Source: Caulobacter radicis
Lineage (GTDB): Bacteria; Pseudomonadota; Alphaproteobacteria; Caulobacterales; Caulobacteraceae
Length of the DNA: 64,000 nt
Direction: 5' to 3'
Assembly: GCF_003094615.1 (NCBI RefSeq)
Contig: NZ_QDKO01000023.1
Location: 124,001-188,000 of the forward strand
The notes under the pieces are model-generated. The model made no database searches. It had not been told where the DNA came from and saw only the letters and a program-made list of their open reading frames with translations. This document shows positions 17,408 through 25,081 of this stretch, one piece after another; positions within the stretch are counted from its first letter, which is position 1; each line of letters opens with the position of its first letter. The position numbers and the translations under genes are program-made.

Positions 17408-20170
17408 ATGGATCCTTTCAACCGCCGCGATTTCCTGCGCACCGCCGCCCTGGCCGGCGCGGTCGCCCCGATCGCCGTTCAAGCCGCCCAGGCCGCGCCC
17501 AAGTCGCCCGCCAACCTCGACGCCGAAGGCGTGCGCTGGCTGGACGGCGCGCCGCCCGCCGCCCACGAGGGCCAGACCTTCGGCCTGCCCTGGCCGCGCG
17601 GCGCCCAGAAGGCCAAGGCGACCTTCGCCATCACCGGCGCCAACGGCGAGGCCGTTCCGGTCCAGACCTGGCCGCTGGCCTACTGGCCCGACGGCTCGCT
17701 GAAGTGGACCGGCCACGCCATTCCCGCCGACGCCGGCCGCGCCGAGACCCTCAAGATCGTCGCCGGCAAGCCCGCCGCGCCCGCCGCCGCCGTCTCGGTG
17801 CGCGAGACCGCCGACGCGGTCGAGATCATCAGTGGCGAGCAGTCCTGGACCATCCCGCGCAAGGGCGCCGACATCATTGCCCGCGCCACGGTGGCCGGCC
17901 GCGAGACCGTCCGCAACGTGCGCCTCGTCGCCCTGACCCAGGACAAGCCCGACTTCGAGAGCGGCCCGGTCGCCGAGACCCGCTTCGAGGGCGAGATCGA
18001 AAGCCTCGTCGTCGAGCAGAAGGGCCCCGTGCGCGCGGTCGTGAAGCTGGAAGGCAAGCACCGCGGCGCGGGCCGTGCCTGGCTGCCCTTCACCCTGCGC
18101 CTCTACGTCTATGCCGGCGGCCGCTCGCTGCGGATCATGCACAGCTTCGTCTTCGACGGCGACGAGAACCGCGACTTCATCCGCGGCCTGGGCCTCGTCG
18201 GCCAGGCGCCGATGACCGACCCGCTGTACGACCGCCACGTCCGCTTCGCCGGCGAGAACGACGGCGTCTGGGGCGAGGGGATCCGTCCGCTCACCGGCCT
18301 GCGCCGCGACCCGGGCAAGGCCTGGCGCGACGCCCAGGTGGCCGGCCAGAAAACGCCGGGGCTGGAAGGCATGGCTCCCACCGTCTCCAAGCGCCTCGAC
18401 CTGATCCCGGCCTGGGGCGACTTCACCCTCAGCCAGCCCAATTCCGACGGCTTCTCGATCAAGAAGCGCACCAAGCCGGGCCACGGCTGGATCGACGCCA
18501 TCACCAGCGGCCGGGCGACGGGCCTGGGCTATATCGGCGGGGCCAGCGGCGGCGTGGCCTTCGCCATGACCGACTTCTGGAAGCGTTGCCCGACGCGCCT
18601 GGATATCCGGAACGCCCACACCGAGGCGGCCGAGTTCACGATCTGGCTGTGGTCGCCGGACGCCGCGGCCATGGACCTGCGCTTCTATCACGACGGCCTG
18701 GGCATGAACGATCACCCGGCCGAGCGCGAAGGCCTGGAGATCACCTACGAGGACTACGAAAAGAACTGGGGCCGGCCGCTGGGCATCGCCCGCACCAACG
18801 AGATCACCCTCTGGGCGCTGCCCTCGACGCCGTCGCGGACGGACTTCGCGGCCATGGCCGCGCGCCTGCGCGAGACCCCGCGTCTGGTGGCCACGCCCGC
18901 CCGGCTGAAGGCGGCCCAGGTGTTCGGCGACTGGAGCCTGGTCGATCGCTCCACCCCGACCCGCCGGGCGCTGGAAGACCAGAACGACGGCCTGCTGGCC
19001 TTCTACATGCTCGATGTCGAGCAGCACCGCTGGTACGGCTTCTGGAACCACGGCGACGTCATGCACACCTATGACAGCGACCGTCACGTCTGGCGCTACG
19101 ACATCGGCGGCTTCGCCTGGGCCAATTCCGAGCTGTCGCCGGACCTGTGGCTGTGGCTGTCGTTCGTGCGCTCGGGCCGGGCCGACGTCTTCCGACTGGC
19201 CGAGGCCATGACCCGGCATACCGGCGAAGTGGATGTGTGCCACATCGGCCCGTACCGAGGCCTGGGCACGCGCCACGGCGTGCAGCACTGGGCCGACAGC
19301 TCCAAGCAGCCGCGGGTCTCCAACGCCGCCTACCGCCGCTACTACTACTACCTGACCGCCGACGAGCGGGTGGGCGACCTGATGCACGCCCTGATCGACT
19401 CCGACGAGAGCCTGACCCGCGTCGACATCGGCCGCAAGCTGCCGGGCGCCCAGCCCTCGCGTCCGCCGGGCGTGGTCGACATGGGCTTCGGCACCAGCTG
19501 GAGCGCGTTTGCCGCCGCCTGGCTCACCGAGTGGGAGCGCACCGGCGACAAGCACTGGCGCGACCGCATCGTGGCCGGCATGGACACCATCGCGGCCATG
19601 AAGCAGCAGTGGTTCGCCGGCGGCACGGACTTCGACCTCAAGACCGGCAGGTTCCTGGGCAAGGGCGAGACCGTCAGCGTCTCGCACCTCAACGCCGTGT
19701 TCGGCGCGGTCGAGGTCCATTCCGAGCTGTTCCAGCTGATCGACAACCCGCGCTACCGCGAGGCCTGGCTCGACTACTGCCAGTTCTACAACGCCTCTGA
19801 CGCCGAGTTCCGGGCCAAGACCGGCGCGCCGGCCAAGGGTCGCAACCTCAAGGAAGGCCATTCGCGCCTGACCGCCTACGCCGCGTTCCACCGCAAGGAT
19901 CCGGCCCTGGCCCAGCGGGCCTGGCGCGAATATTTCAGCGGCGACGCAGGGCTCGGCGTCGGCACGATCGCCAGCAAGCGCCGCGTCGAAGGCCCGGCCG
20001 TCATCGAGCCGATGGAGGAGATCCCGCGCATCTCCACCAACGCGTCCTCGCAATGGGGCCTCGCCACCATCCAGAACCTCGCCCTGATCGGCGACGTCCT
20101 GGAAGAAGCCCGCGCCAACCTTCCCGTCGCCGGCAAGCGCGGCCAGGACCTGGGCAAGGACACGTTCTAG
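17408..20170 (+). CDS. Exo-rhamnogalacturonan lyase-like (PcRGLX/YetA-type) Tat-secreted protein
   Basis: The 920-residue product begins with a twin-arginine signal (NRRDFLRTAALAGA) and an alanine-rich cleavage region, so it should be exported folded to the periplasm. The N-terminal part has RIFT-barrel-like strands (FGLPWPRG, YWPDGSLKWTGHA). Large central and C-terminal parts are rich in W, Y and H (WYGFWNHGDVMHTYD, WRYDIGGFAWANSE, YRGLGTRHGVQHW), as in the PcRGLX/YetA family that includes exo-acting rhamnogalacturonan lyases. The ATG at 17408 follows gggagg by ten bases and starts just before the Tat motif. A pectin methylesterase elsewhere in the window fits a pectin role. The family call is from motif memory and the exact substrate is uncertain. 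Confidence 0.75.
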   Translation: MDPFNRRDFLRTAALAGAVAPIAVQAAQAAPKSPANLDAEGVRWLDGAPPAAHEGQTFGLPWPRGAQKAKATFAITGANGEAVPVQTWPLAYWPDGSLKWTGHAIPADAGRAETLKIVAGKPAAPAAAVSVRETADAVEIISGEQSWTIPRKGADIIARATVAGRETVRNVRLVALTQDKPDFESGPVAETRFEGEIESLVVEQKGPVRAVVKLEGKHRGAGRAWLPFTLRLYVYAGGRSLRIMHSFVFDGDENRDFIRGLGLVGQAPMTDPLYDRHVRFAGENDGVWGEGIRPLTGLRRDPGKAWRDAQVAGQKTPGLEGMAPTVSKRLDLIPAWGDFTLSQPNSDGFSIKKRTKPGHGWIDAITSGRATGLGYIGGASGGVAFAMTDFWKRCPTRLDIRNAHTEAAEFTIWLWSPDAAAMDLRFYHDGLGMNDHPAEREGLEITYEDYEKNWGRPLGIARTNEITLWALPSTPSRTDFAAMAARLRETPRLVATPARLKAAQVFGDWSLVDRSTPTRRALEDQNDGLLAFYMLDVEQHRWYGFWNHGDVMHTYDSDRHVWRYDIGGFAWANSELSPDLWLWLSFVRSGRADVFRLAEAMTRHTGEVDVCHIGPYRGLGTRHGVQHWADSSKQPRVSNAAYRRYYYYLTADERVGDLMHALIDSDESLTRVDIGRKLPGAQPSRPPGVVDMGFGTSWSAFAAAWLTEWERTGDKHWRDRIVAGMDTIAAMKQQWFAGGTDFDLKTGRFLGKGETVSVSHLNAVFGAVEVHSELFQLIDNPRYREAWLDYCQFYNASDAEFRAKTGAPAKGRNLKEGHSRLTAYAAFHRKDPALAQRAWREYFSGDAGLGVGTIASKRRVEGPAVIEPMEEIPRISTNASSQWGLATIQNLALIGDVLEEARANLPVAGKRGQDLGKDTF

Positions 20171-20181
20171 GGGGAGCTCAA

Positions 20182-20553
20182 GATCCTCCCCCTCTGGGGG
20201 AGGTGGCCCAAAGGGCCGGAGGGGGGGCGTTTTCAGCTTCCGGTGCGCCGGCCATCCCCCACCAATACATCTGCCTCCCGCGCCCTCGTGGCGAGACGCT
20301 CAAGAGGAACCTCCCCCCGTGGGGGAGGCGATCGCGCAGCGATCGGTGGGGGGAGTGACTGCGAAACCGGTCACCGCCCCGAAAGCTGAAACCGTCCCCC
20401 CACCGGCCTTCGGCCGCCTCCCCCAGAGGGGGAGGTTCCTCGCCAAAGATCCTCCCCCTGAAGGGGGAGGTGGCCCGAAGGGCCGGAGGGGGAAGGTCCT
20501 GATGACTTCGACGCACCCGCCGCCTTCGCGATCAAGTACCCCTTCAGGGGGAG
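20182..20553. repeat. Cluster of four GC-rich palindromic elements (REP-like)
   Basis: The 387-bp gap between the lyase-like gene and the sensor kinase holds no gene. It contains four related elements, each a cctccccc-type hairpin next to a second inverted segment. They lie at 20182-20228, 20307-20354, 20394-20438 (opposite orientation) and 20448-20496. Elements 1 and 4 carry the ggccc(a/g)aagggcc arm, element 3 ggccttcggcc, and element 2 gatcgcgcagcgatc. A half copy (ccccttcaggggg) sits at 20539-20551. Such repeats are common between genes in Caulobacter-like genomes and may end transcription on both strands. Confidence 0.85.
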
Positions 20554-20557
20554 CGTC

Positions 20558-22606
20558 TTATTCAGCCGCTTCCAGCATGGCCGGCGGCTCCTGCGCGCCG
20601 CCGCGCTGCACGGCCAGCGGCAGGCGGACCTGGGCCATCAGGCCCTCGCCGGTGTTGGACAGCCTGATCTCGCCGCCGTGAGCGCGGACGGTGGTGCGCG
20701 AGGTGGCCAGGCCCAGGCCCACGCCCTGCTTGGTCGAGGTGCGGGCCGCCACGCTGCGGTAGAACGGCGTGAACACCCGGCCCAGTTCGTCCTCGCTCAT
20801 GCCGGGGCCCCGGTCGCGGATCTCGGTCACGGCCTCGTCGCCGTCGACATAGAGGCGCACCCGGGCGCTGTCGCCGTACTTGACCGCGTTGTCGACCAGG
20901 TTGGTGAACACCCGCTGCAGGCCCAGCACGTCGATCTCGACCTGCGGCGCGGTTCCAGGCTCCAGCATCACGTCGCCGCCGGTGATCTCGGCGTCGTCGA
21001 CCACGCACTCGATCAGCGAGCGCAGGTCGACGTGCTGGCGGGCGCCGGCCTCGGCGCTCTCGCGCATGAAGGCCAGCACCGAATTGATCATCGCCTCCAT
21101 CTGGTCGATGTCCTGGCCGATCTCGCGGCGCAGGGCGGGCGAGGCCCGCTCCAGGCGGAAGCGCATGCGGGTGAGCGGCGTGCGCAGGTCGTGCGAGATG
21201 GCCCCGATCATCGCCGTGCGGTCGTTGATGAACCGGGTCAGGCGAGCCTGCATCTGGTTGAAGGCGCGGGCGGCGCGGCCGATCTCGGCCGGACCGTGGG
21301 CGGCCAGCACCGGCGAGGACGGGTCGCGGCCCAGGGCTTCGGCCGCGTCGGCGAAGCCGGCCAGCGGGGCCACCAGCCGGCGGGCGAAGAGGTAGCCGAC
21401 CGGTCCGACGATGGCGAACGAGACCAGGAACCACAGCAGCACCCGGCGCTGCCAGCTGTTGGGAAAGCCCTCGGGCTTGGGTTGCAGGGTCACCCAGCGG
21501 CCGTCGGCGACGCGCACGGCCGCCACGAAGTCGCCCTCGATATAGGGCGCGGGGGCCAGGCCGAAGAGGCCGCGGGCGACGGGGGCGGGCAGGGCGCGGC
21601 CCTGCGGCTGGGGCTTGGCCTGCGCGACGACGGGCTTGGGCGCGGCGGCGGGGGCGACCAGGCGCGGGGCGGCGGCGACGGCCTCGACGACCGGCTTGGC
21701 GCGCGGCGTCAGCGGCGGCGGCGTGACGATCGCGTGGGTGACCATCGGCTCTGGCGGAGGCGGAGGCGGCGGCAGCGGCGCGGCTACCGGCTCGCGCGGC
21801 TCGGACACGGCCACGAAGGTCGAGGTGCGGAACGGGGCGGTGAACAGCGGATCCGACGACAGGCGCTGCGGCAGGCGCGGGATCATGCGCGGCGGTCCGG
21901 CCATGGCGCCGCCGCCGCCGTCGGGACGAGCGCCCTGGAAGGCCTGGCCCGGTCGCGAGGGACGCGCGTCGCCGATCATGCCGCCTGGAGGACGAAAGTC
22001 GGAACGGGTCGCGCCCGGCGGCCCTCGCCCCGGACGCCAGGTCCCGCCGGACATCGGTATGCTGGGCGTGGCGGTGATGGGAATACCCACCGAGCCGGGA
22101 CCGACCGAGGGGCGCATGCCCGGCATCGGCGGACGCTGGAACCCGCCGGGGCCGGTCATCGGCTGGGCCTGAGCGTACGAGGTGAACAGGAAGGTCAGGG
22201 GCGAAGGAGCGGCGTCGGCGCGCTGGCGCGGAGCGCCGCCGCCGGCGCCGGCGAACGGCGGCGGGGCGTAGAACAGCAGCCGCACGTCGTCGGGATCGGC
22301 GTTCAGCAGCCGGGCGAGGTCGGCGCTGGACCGCTCCGAGGCGACCCAGCCGGGGCTGTTCAGGCTGGGCGGCTCGTCCTCGACCGTGCGCACCAGGGGG
22401 CGGCTGGAGCCGGTGTCTATGGCGGCGCCCTTCAGGCCGGCGGCGATGTCGGCCAGGCTGTGCTGTTCGGGCGGCTTGGGCGGCAGCAGCAGGGTCAGGG
22501 CCAGGGTGGCCAGCTGGGCGACCACCAGGCTGCCGACCAGCAGGCAGACGATGCGCAGGGCGATCGGCGCGTCCGGGCGGCGCAGCTGGGCGATCAGGCG
22601 CTTCAT
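20558..22606 (-). CDS. Sensor histidine kinase with large proline-rich periplasmic domain
   Basis: A 682-residue inner-membrane kinase. A first membrane segment lies at about 16-42, then an unusually long periplasmic part (about 43-380) with proline-, glycine- and alanine-rich low-complexity stretches including PPPPPPPEP. A second membrane segment (about 383-405) is followed by HAMP, the H-box (AISHDLRTPLTRMRF, about 467), the N-box (NLVDNAVKYGD, about 568), DRGPGMS and GVGLGLA. All ATPase motifs look intact. The ATG overlaps the stop of the response-regulator gene by four bases (ATGA), so the pair is an operon. The signal is unknown; the nearby polysaccharide genes are possible targets, which is inference. 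Confidence 0.93.
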   Translation of the reverse strand: MKRLIAQLRRPDAPIALRIVCLLVGSLVVAQLATLALTLLLPPKPPEQHSLADIAAGLKGAAIDTGSSRPLVRTVEDEPPSLNSPGWVASERSSADLARLLNADPDDVRLLFYAPPPFAGAGGGAPRQRADAAPSPLTFLFTSYAQAQPMTGPGGFQRPPMPGMRPSVGPGSVGIPITATPSIPMSGGTWRPGRGPPGATRSDFRPPGGMIGDARPSRPGQAFQGARPDGGGGAMAGPPRMIPRLPQRLSSDPLFTAPFRTSTFVAVSEPREPVAAPLPPPPPPPEPMVTHAIVTPPPLTPRAKPVVEAVAAAPRLVAPAAAPKPVVAQAKPQPQGRALPAPVARGLFGLAPAPYIEGDFVAAVRVADGRWVTLQPKPEGFPNSWQRRVLLWFLVSFAIVGPVGYLFARRLVAPLAGFADAAEALGRDPSSPVLAAHGPAEIGRAARAFNQMQARLTRFINDRTAMIGAISHDLRTPLTRMRFRLERASPALRREIGQDIDQMEAMINSVLAFMRESAEAGARQHVDLRSLIECVVDDAEITGGDVMLEPGTAPQVEIDVLGLQRVFTNLVDNAVKYGDSARVRLYVDGDEAVTEIRDRGPGMSEDELGRVFTPFYRSVAARTSTKQGVGLGLATSRTTVRAHGGEIRLSNTGEGLMAQVRLPLAVQRGGAQEPPAMLEAAE

Positions 22607-23337
22607 TCGATCACGACCTTGGCGTCCAGCACGTAGCCGACGCCGCGATAGGTCTTGATCAGTTCCTGGTCGCTCTGGGCCTCGATCTTGCGGCGCAGGC
22701 GGCTGATGTGCAGGTCGACGCCCCTGCCCACCGTTTCGGCGGCCTCGCCGCGGATGACGGTCAGCAGGTCTTCTCGCGAGACCACCGAACGGGCGTTGTC
22801 GAGCAGCAGCGAAAGGATGGCCAGCTCGCCGCGCGTCAGCAGCAGCAGCATGCCGCCCGGCGCCGTCAGCTGCCGGGCCGACAGGTCCAGGCGGAAGCCG
22901 GCGAAGGCGTAGGTGTTGCGCTTGGGATTGCGGCCCTGCGGGCCGGCGGCGGCTCGGCGGCGCATCAGGGCCTTGACCCGGGCCAGCAGCTCGCGCGGCG
23001 GGATCGGCTTGACCACGTAGTCGTCGGCGCCCAGCTCGAGGCCCAGGATCCGGTCGACGGCCTCGCCCATGGCGCTGAGCATCAGGATCGCGGGGCCGTC
23101 GGGGCGGGCCAGCTGGCGACACAGCGACAGGCCGTCCTCGCCGGGCAGGTTGACGTCCAGCACCACGACGTCGACGGCGTGGGCTTCCAGGATCTCGCGG
23201 GCGGCCTCGACGGCGCCGGCCTGGCGCACGGCATAGCCCTGGGCGCCGAGATAGGCGGCCATCTCGCGGCGCAGGACGTCGTCGTCCTCCACGAGCAGGA
23301 CGGTCGCGGTCTCGGTGATCGAGGCGTCGGGGGTCAT
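22603..23337 (-). CDS. OmpR-family DNA-binding response regulator
   Basis: The 244-residue protein has a receiver domain (VLLVEDDDVL acidic pocket, phosphoacceptor D61 in VVLDVNLPGEDG, and YVVKPIPPREL with the conserved lysine). A C-terminal winged-helix domain follows (LTRGELAILSLLL, VDLHISRLRRKIE, IKTYRGVGYVL). It is the cognate partner of the downstream overlapping kinase. The start at 23337 follows GGGAG by three to seven bases; the longer upstream frame is proline-rich noise. The target genes are not evident from sequence. Confidence 0.94.
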   Translation of the reverse strand: MTPDASITETATVLLVEDDDVLRREMAAYLGAQGYAVRQAGAVEAAREILEAHAVDVVVLDVNLPGEDGLSLCRQLARPDGPAILMLSAMGEAVDRILGLELGADDYVVKPIPPRELLARVKALMRRRAAAGPQGRNPKRNTYAFAGFRLDLSARQLTAPGGMLLLLTRGELAILSLLLDNARSVVSREDLLTVIRGEAAETVGRGVDLHISRLRRKIEAQSDQELIKTYRGVGYVLDAKVVIE

Positions 23338-23740
23338 CGGCTCCCGGTTATGGCATGGCGAGGGCGTCCGCGTCCCGAGCGCGGGCTGGGCTAGCGGGCG
23401 GCGGCGCGCGTCATGACGTCGCGGCGGCGCCTGGGGGGCGCCTGGTGGGGCGACTGGCGCGGGAGGCGGGCTCAAGGTTCCGCTCCATGGTTGCGGCGCG
23501 GACATGCCTCTTCGATTCGAACACCCGGCGTTGATCGCCGAAAAGTACGGAATCGTTGCGGATCCTGGCCCATGGACCAGCTTTGCCGGTGTAACGCGTC
23601 TGCAATTTGTCGCTATGTATCCGCCTTGTATCGTTCGGCGCGGCGGCCGATACGCAGTACCAGACTTGCGGGGAACTTGGGCTGGCCGCTACCACAGGAC
23701 GTCGCGCGGACTGCCGGGCGCGGAGGGCCGAGCGGAGCGC
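23338..23740. other. 403-bp divergent intergenic region
   Basis: It separates the response-regulator start from the LacI-type regulator start and should hold both promoters. Visible structure is a small ggcgcc inverted repeat near 23428-23444 and an A/T-richer stretch at 23520-23640. I recognise no gene, no operator like those at 24861-24932, and no clear sigma-70 promoter. Confidence 0.5.
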
Positions 23741-24760
23741 ATGAGCGACATCACCATCGTCGATATCGCCAAGCAGGCGGGCGTCTCGATCAAGACGGTG
23801 TCGCGCGTCATCAACCGCGAGGAGGGCGTGGGTCCGGCTACCCGCGCGCGGGTCGAGGACCTGATCGAGAAGCTCGGCTACCGGCCCAACGTCTCGGCCC
23901 GCTCGCTGTCCAGCCGCCGCAGCTACCTGATCGGCGTCGTGTTCATGCGGGTCGGCGCCTATCACTATGTCGGCGAGGTCCAGGTGGGGGCCATGCGCGC
24001 CTGCCGCCGGGCCGGCTATCACATGGTCATCGAGCAGGTCGACGATCCGGGGCAGGCGAGGGGGCCGGGCCTGGAGCAGGCCCTGAAGGCCGGTCGCTTC
24101 GACGGCCTCGTCCTGACCCCGCCGGTCTGCGACGACCCGGAGATCCTGGCCATCATCGAGGCCCAGGGCCTGTCCTACGTGCGCGTCGCCCCCGACCGCG
24201 ACTTCGGCCGCTCGCCCTACGTCTTCATGGACGACCAGCAGGCGGCCCACGACATGACGGCCCGCCTCTGGGATCTGGGTCATCGCCGCATCGGCTTCAT
24301 CGACGGGCCCGCCGACCATGGTTCGGCCCGCCGTCGTCGCGAGGGCTACATGACCGCCATGGCCGAGCGCGGCCAGCGGGTGAAGCCCGAATGGATCTCG
24401 CCCGGCGACTTCATGCCGCTGTCGGGCCTTGAGGCGGGGGACCGGCTGCTTGGCCTGCCGGAGCCCCCGACCGCGATCTTCGCGGCCAACGACTCCATGG
24501 CCATGGGCGTGCTGTCGGCGGCCTCGAAGCGAGGGCTCTCCGTGCCGACCGACCTGTCGGTGGTCGGCTTCGACGATGGTCCGCTGGCGGAGTCGTCCTG
24601 GCCGGGCCTGACCACGGTCCACCAGCCGATCGCCGAGATGGCCGAGGCGGCGACCGAAATGCTGATCGAAGGATTCGGCGACCCCCGCTTCCGCAGCCGC
24701 ACGGCCGCTCGGCAGCTCGACTACCACATCGTCGAGCGGGGATCCTCGACCTCGCGCTAG
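23741..24760 (+). CDS. LacI-family transcriptional regulator
   Basis: The 339-residue protein has an N-terminal helix-turn-helix (IVDIAKQAGVSIKTVSRVIN, residues 5-24) and hinge helix (RPNVSARSLSSRRS). The rest is a periplasmic-binding-protein-like ligand domain (LIGVVF, GLVLTPP, HRRIGFIDGP, AIFAANDSMAMGVL, SVVGFDDG). It probably represses the downstream TonB-dependent receptor and perhaps the glycosidase genes. Three palindromes of LacI type with a central CG lie between this gene and the receptor. The effector is likely a sugar from a plant polysaccharide. The ATG at 23741 is preceded by ggagcgc; the long upstream frame has no family similarity. Confidence 0.95.
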   Translation: MSDITIVDIAKQAGVSIKTVSRVINREEGVGPATRARVEDLIEKLGYRPNVSARSLSSRRSYLIGVVFMRVGAYHYVGEVQVGAMRACRRAGYHMVIEQVDDPGQARGPGLEQALKAGRFDGLVLTPPVCDDPEILAIIEAQGLSYVRVAPDRDFGRSPYVFMDDQQAAHDMTARLWDLGHRRIGFIDGPADHGSARRRREGYMTAMAERGQRVKPEWISPGDFMPLSGLEAGDRLLGLPEPPTAIFAANDSMAMGVLSAASKRGLSVPTDLSVVGFDDGPLAESSWPGLTTVHQPIAEMAEAATEMLIEGFGDPRFRSRTAARQLDYHIVERGSSTSR

Positions 24761-24792
24761 CGGTAACTCGCGGGCGGGTTGAGGTTGATTAT

Positions 24793-24812
24793 GCGCGAAA
24801 TGTCGCGCCTTT
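24793..24812 (+). terminator. Short hairpin after the LacI-type gene (weak terminator)
   Basis: gcgcga-aatg-tcgcgc (24793-24808) forms a perfect 6-bp stem 32 bases after the stop, followed only by cttt. It may terminate the regulator transcript. Confidence 0.35.
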
Positions 24813-24860
24813 CGATAATCATGATCTCCTATAGTCTGCATTTTTCGGCATAAAAATCTA

Positions 24861-24932
24861 GACAGCGGTGTCTTTTGAAAACGGCATAGACAACGTTGTC
24901 GTATCGTGGTGTCAATTTACGACAACGTTGTC
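24861..24932. promoter_or_regulatory. Three LacI-type operator palindromes before the TonB receptor
   Basis: The perfect 12-bp palindrome gacaacgttgtc occurs twice, at 24889-24900 and 24921-24932. A related site, gacagcggtgtc, lies at 24861-24872 (10 of 12 positions the same). Start-to-start spacings are 28 and 32 bp, close to whole helical turns. Central-CG palindromes are typical LacI-family operators, and the LacI-type gene is immediately upstream. The sites lie 150-221 bp before the receptor ATG. Binding is inferred, not shown. Confidence 0.75.
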
Positions 24933-25081
24933 GTCATCGGGACATTCCGAGACGAAACGGAGCTCAAACCCCGGGACAAGGGGTGGAGGAAACATCGCCC
25001 GACGTCCGCCGCGGCGCCGGGATCCTGGCTGGAACGACGCGTCAGCGCCGCCCTCCGGTCCGCGCAGGAAAGGGGAAACAC

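Noticed and set aside
17309-20053. 914-codon minus-strand frame opposite the lyase-like gene
   Set aside because: Opposite a gene with a clear Tat signal and family motifs; the product is G/A/V/R-rich noise.
20182-20553. Possible CRISPR array in the palindrome cluster
   Set aside because: Elements are unequal, partly inverted and irregularly spaced, with no cas genes.
20678-22636. 652-codon plus-strand frame opposite the sensor kinase
   Set aside because: The minus strand has all kinase boxes in order; the plus frame is compositionally biased.
23510-23545. tRNA-like T-loop sequence (gattcgaacac)
   Set aside because: No matching five-base T-stem, anticodon arm or acceptor stem could be folded around it on either strand.
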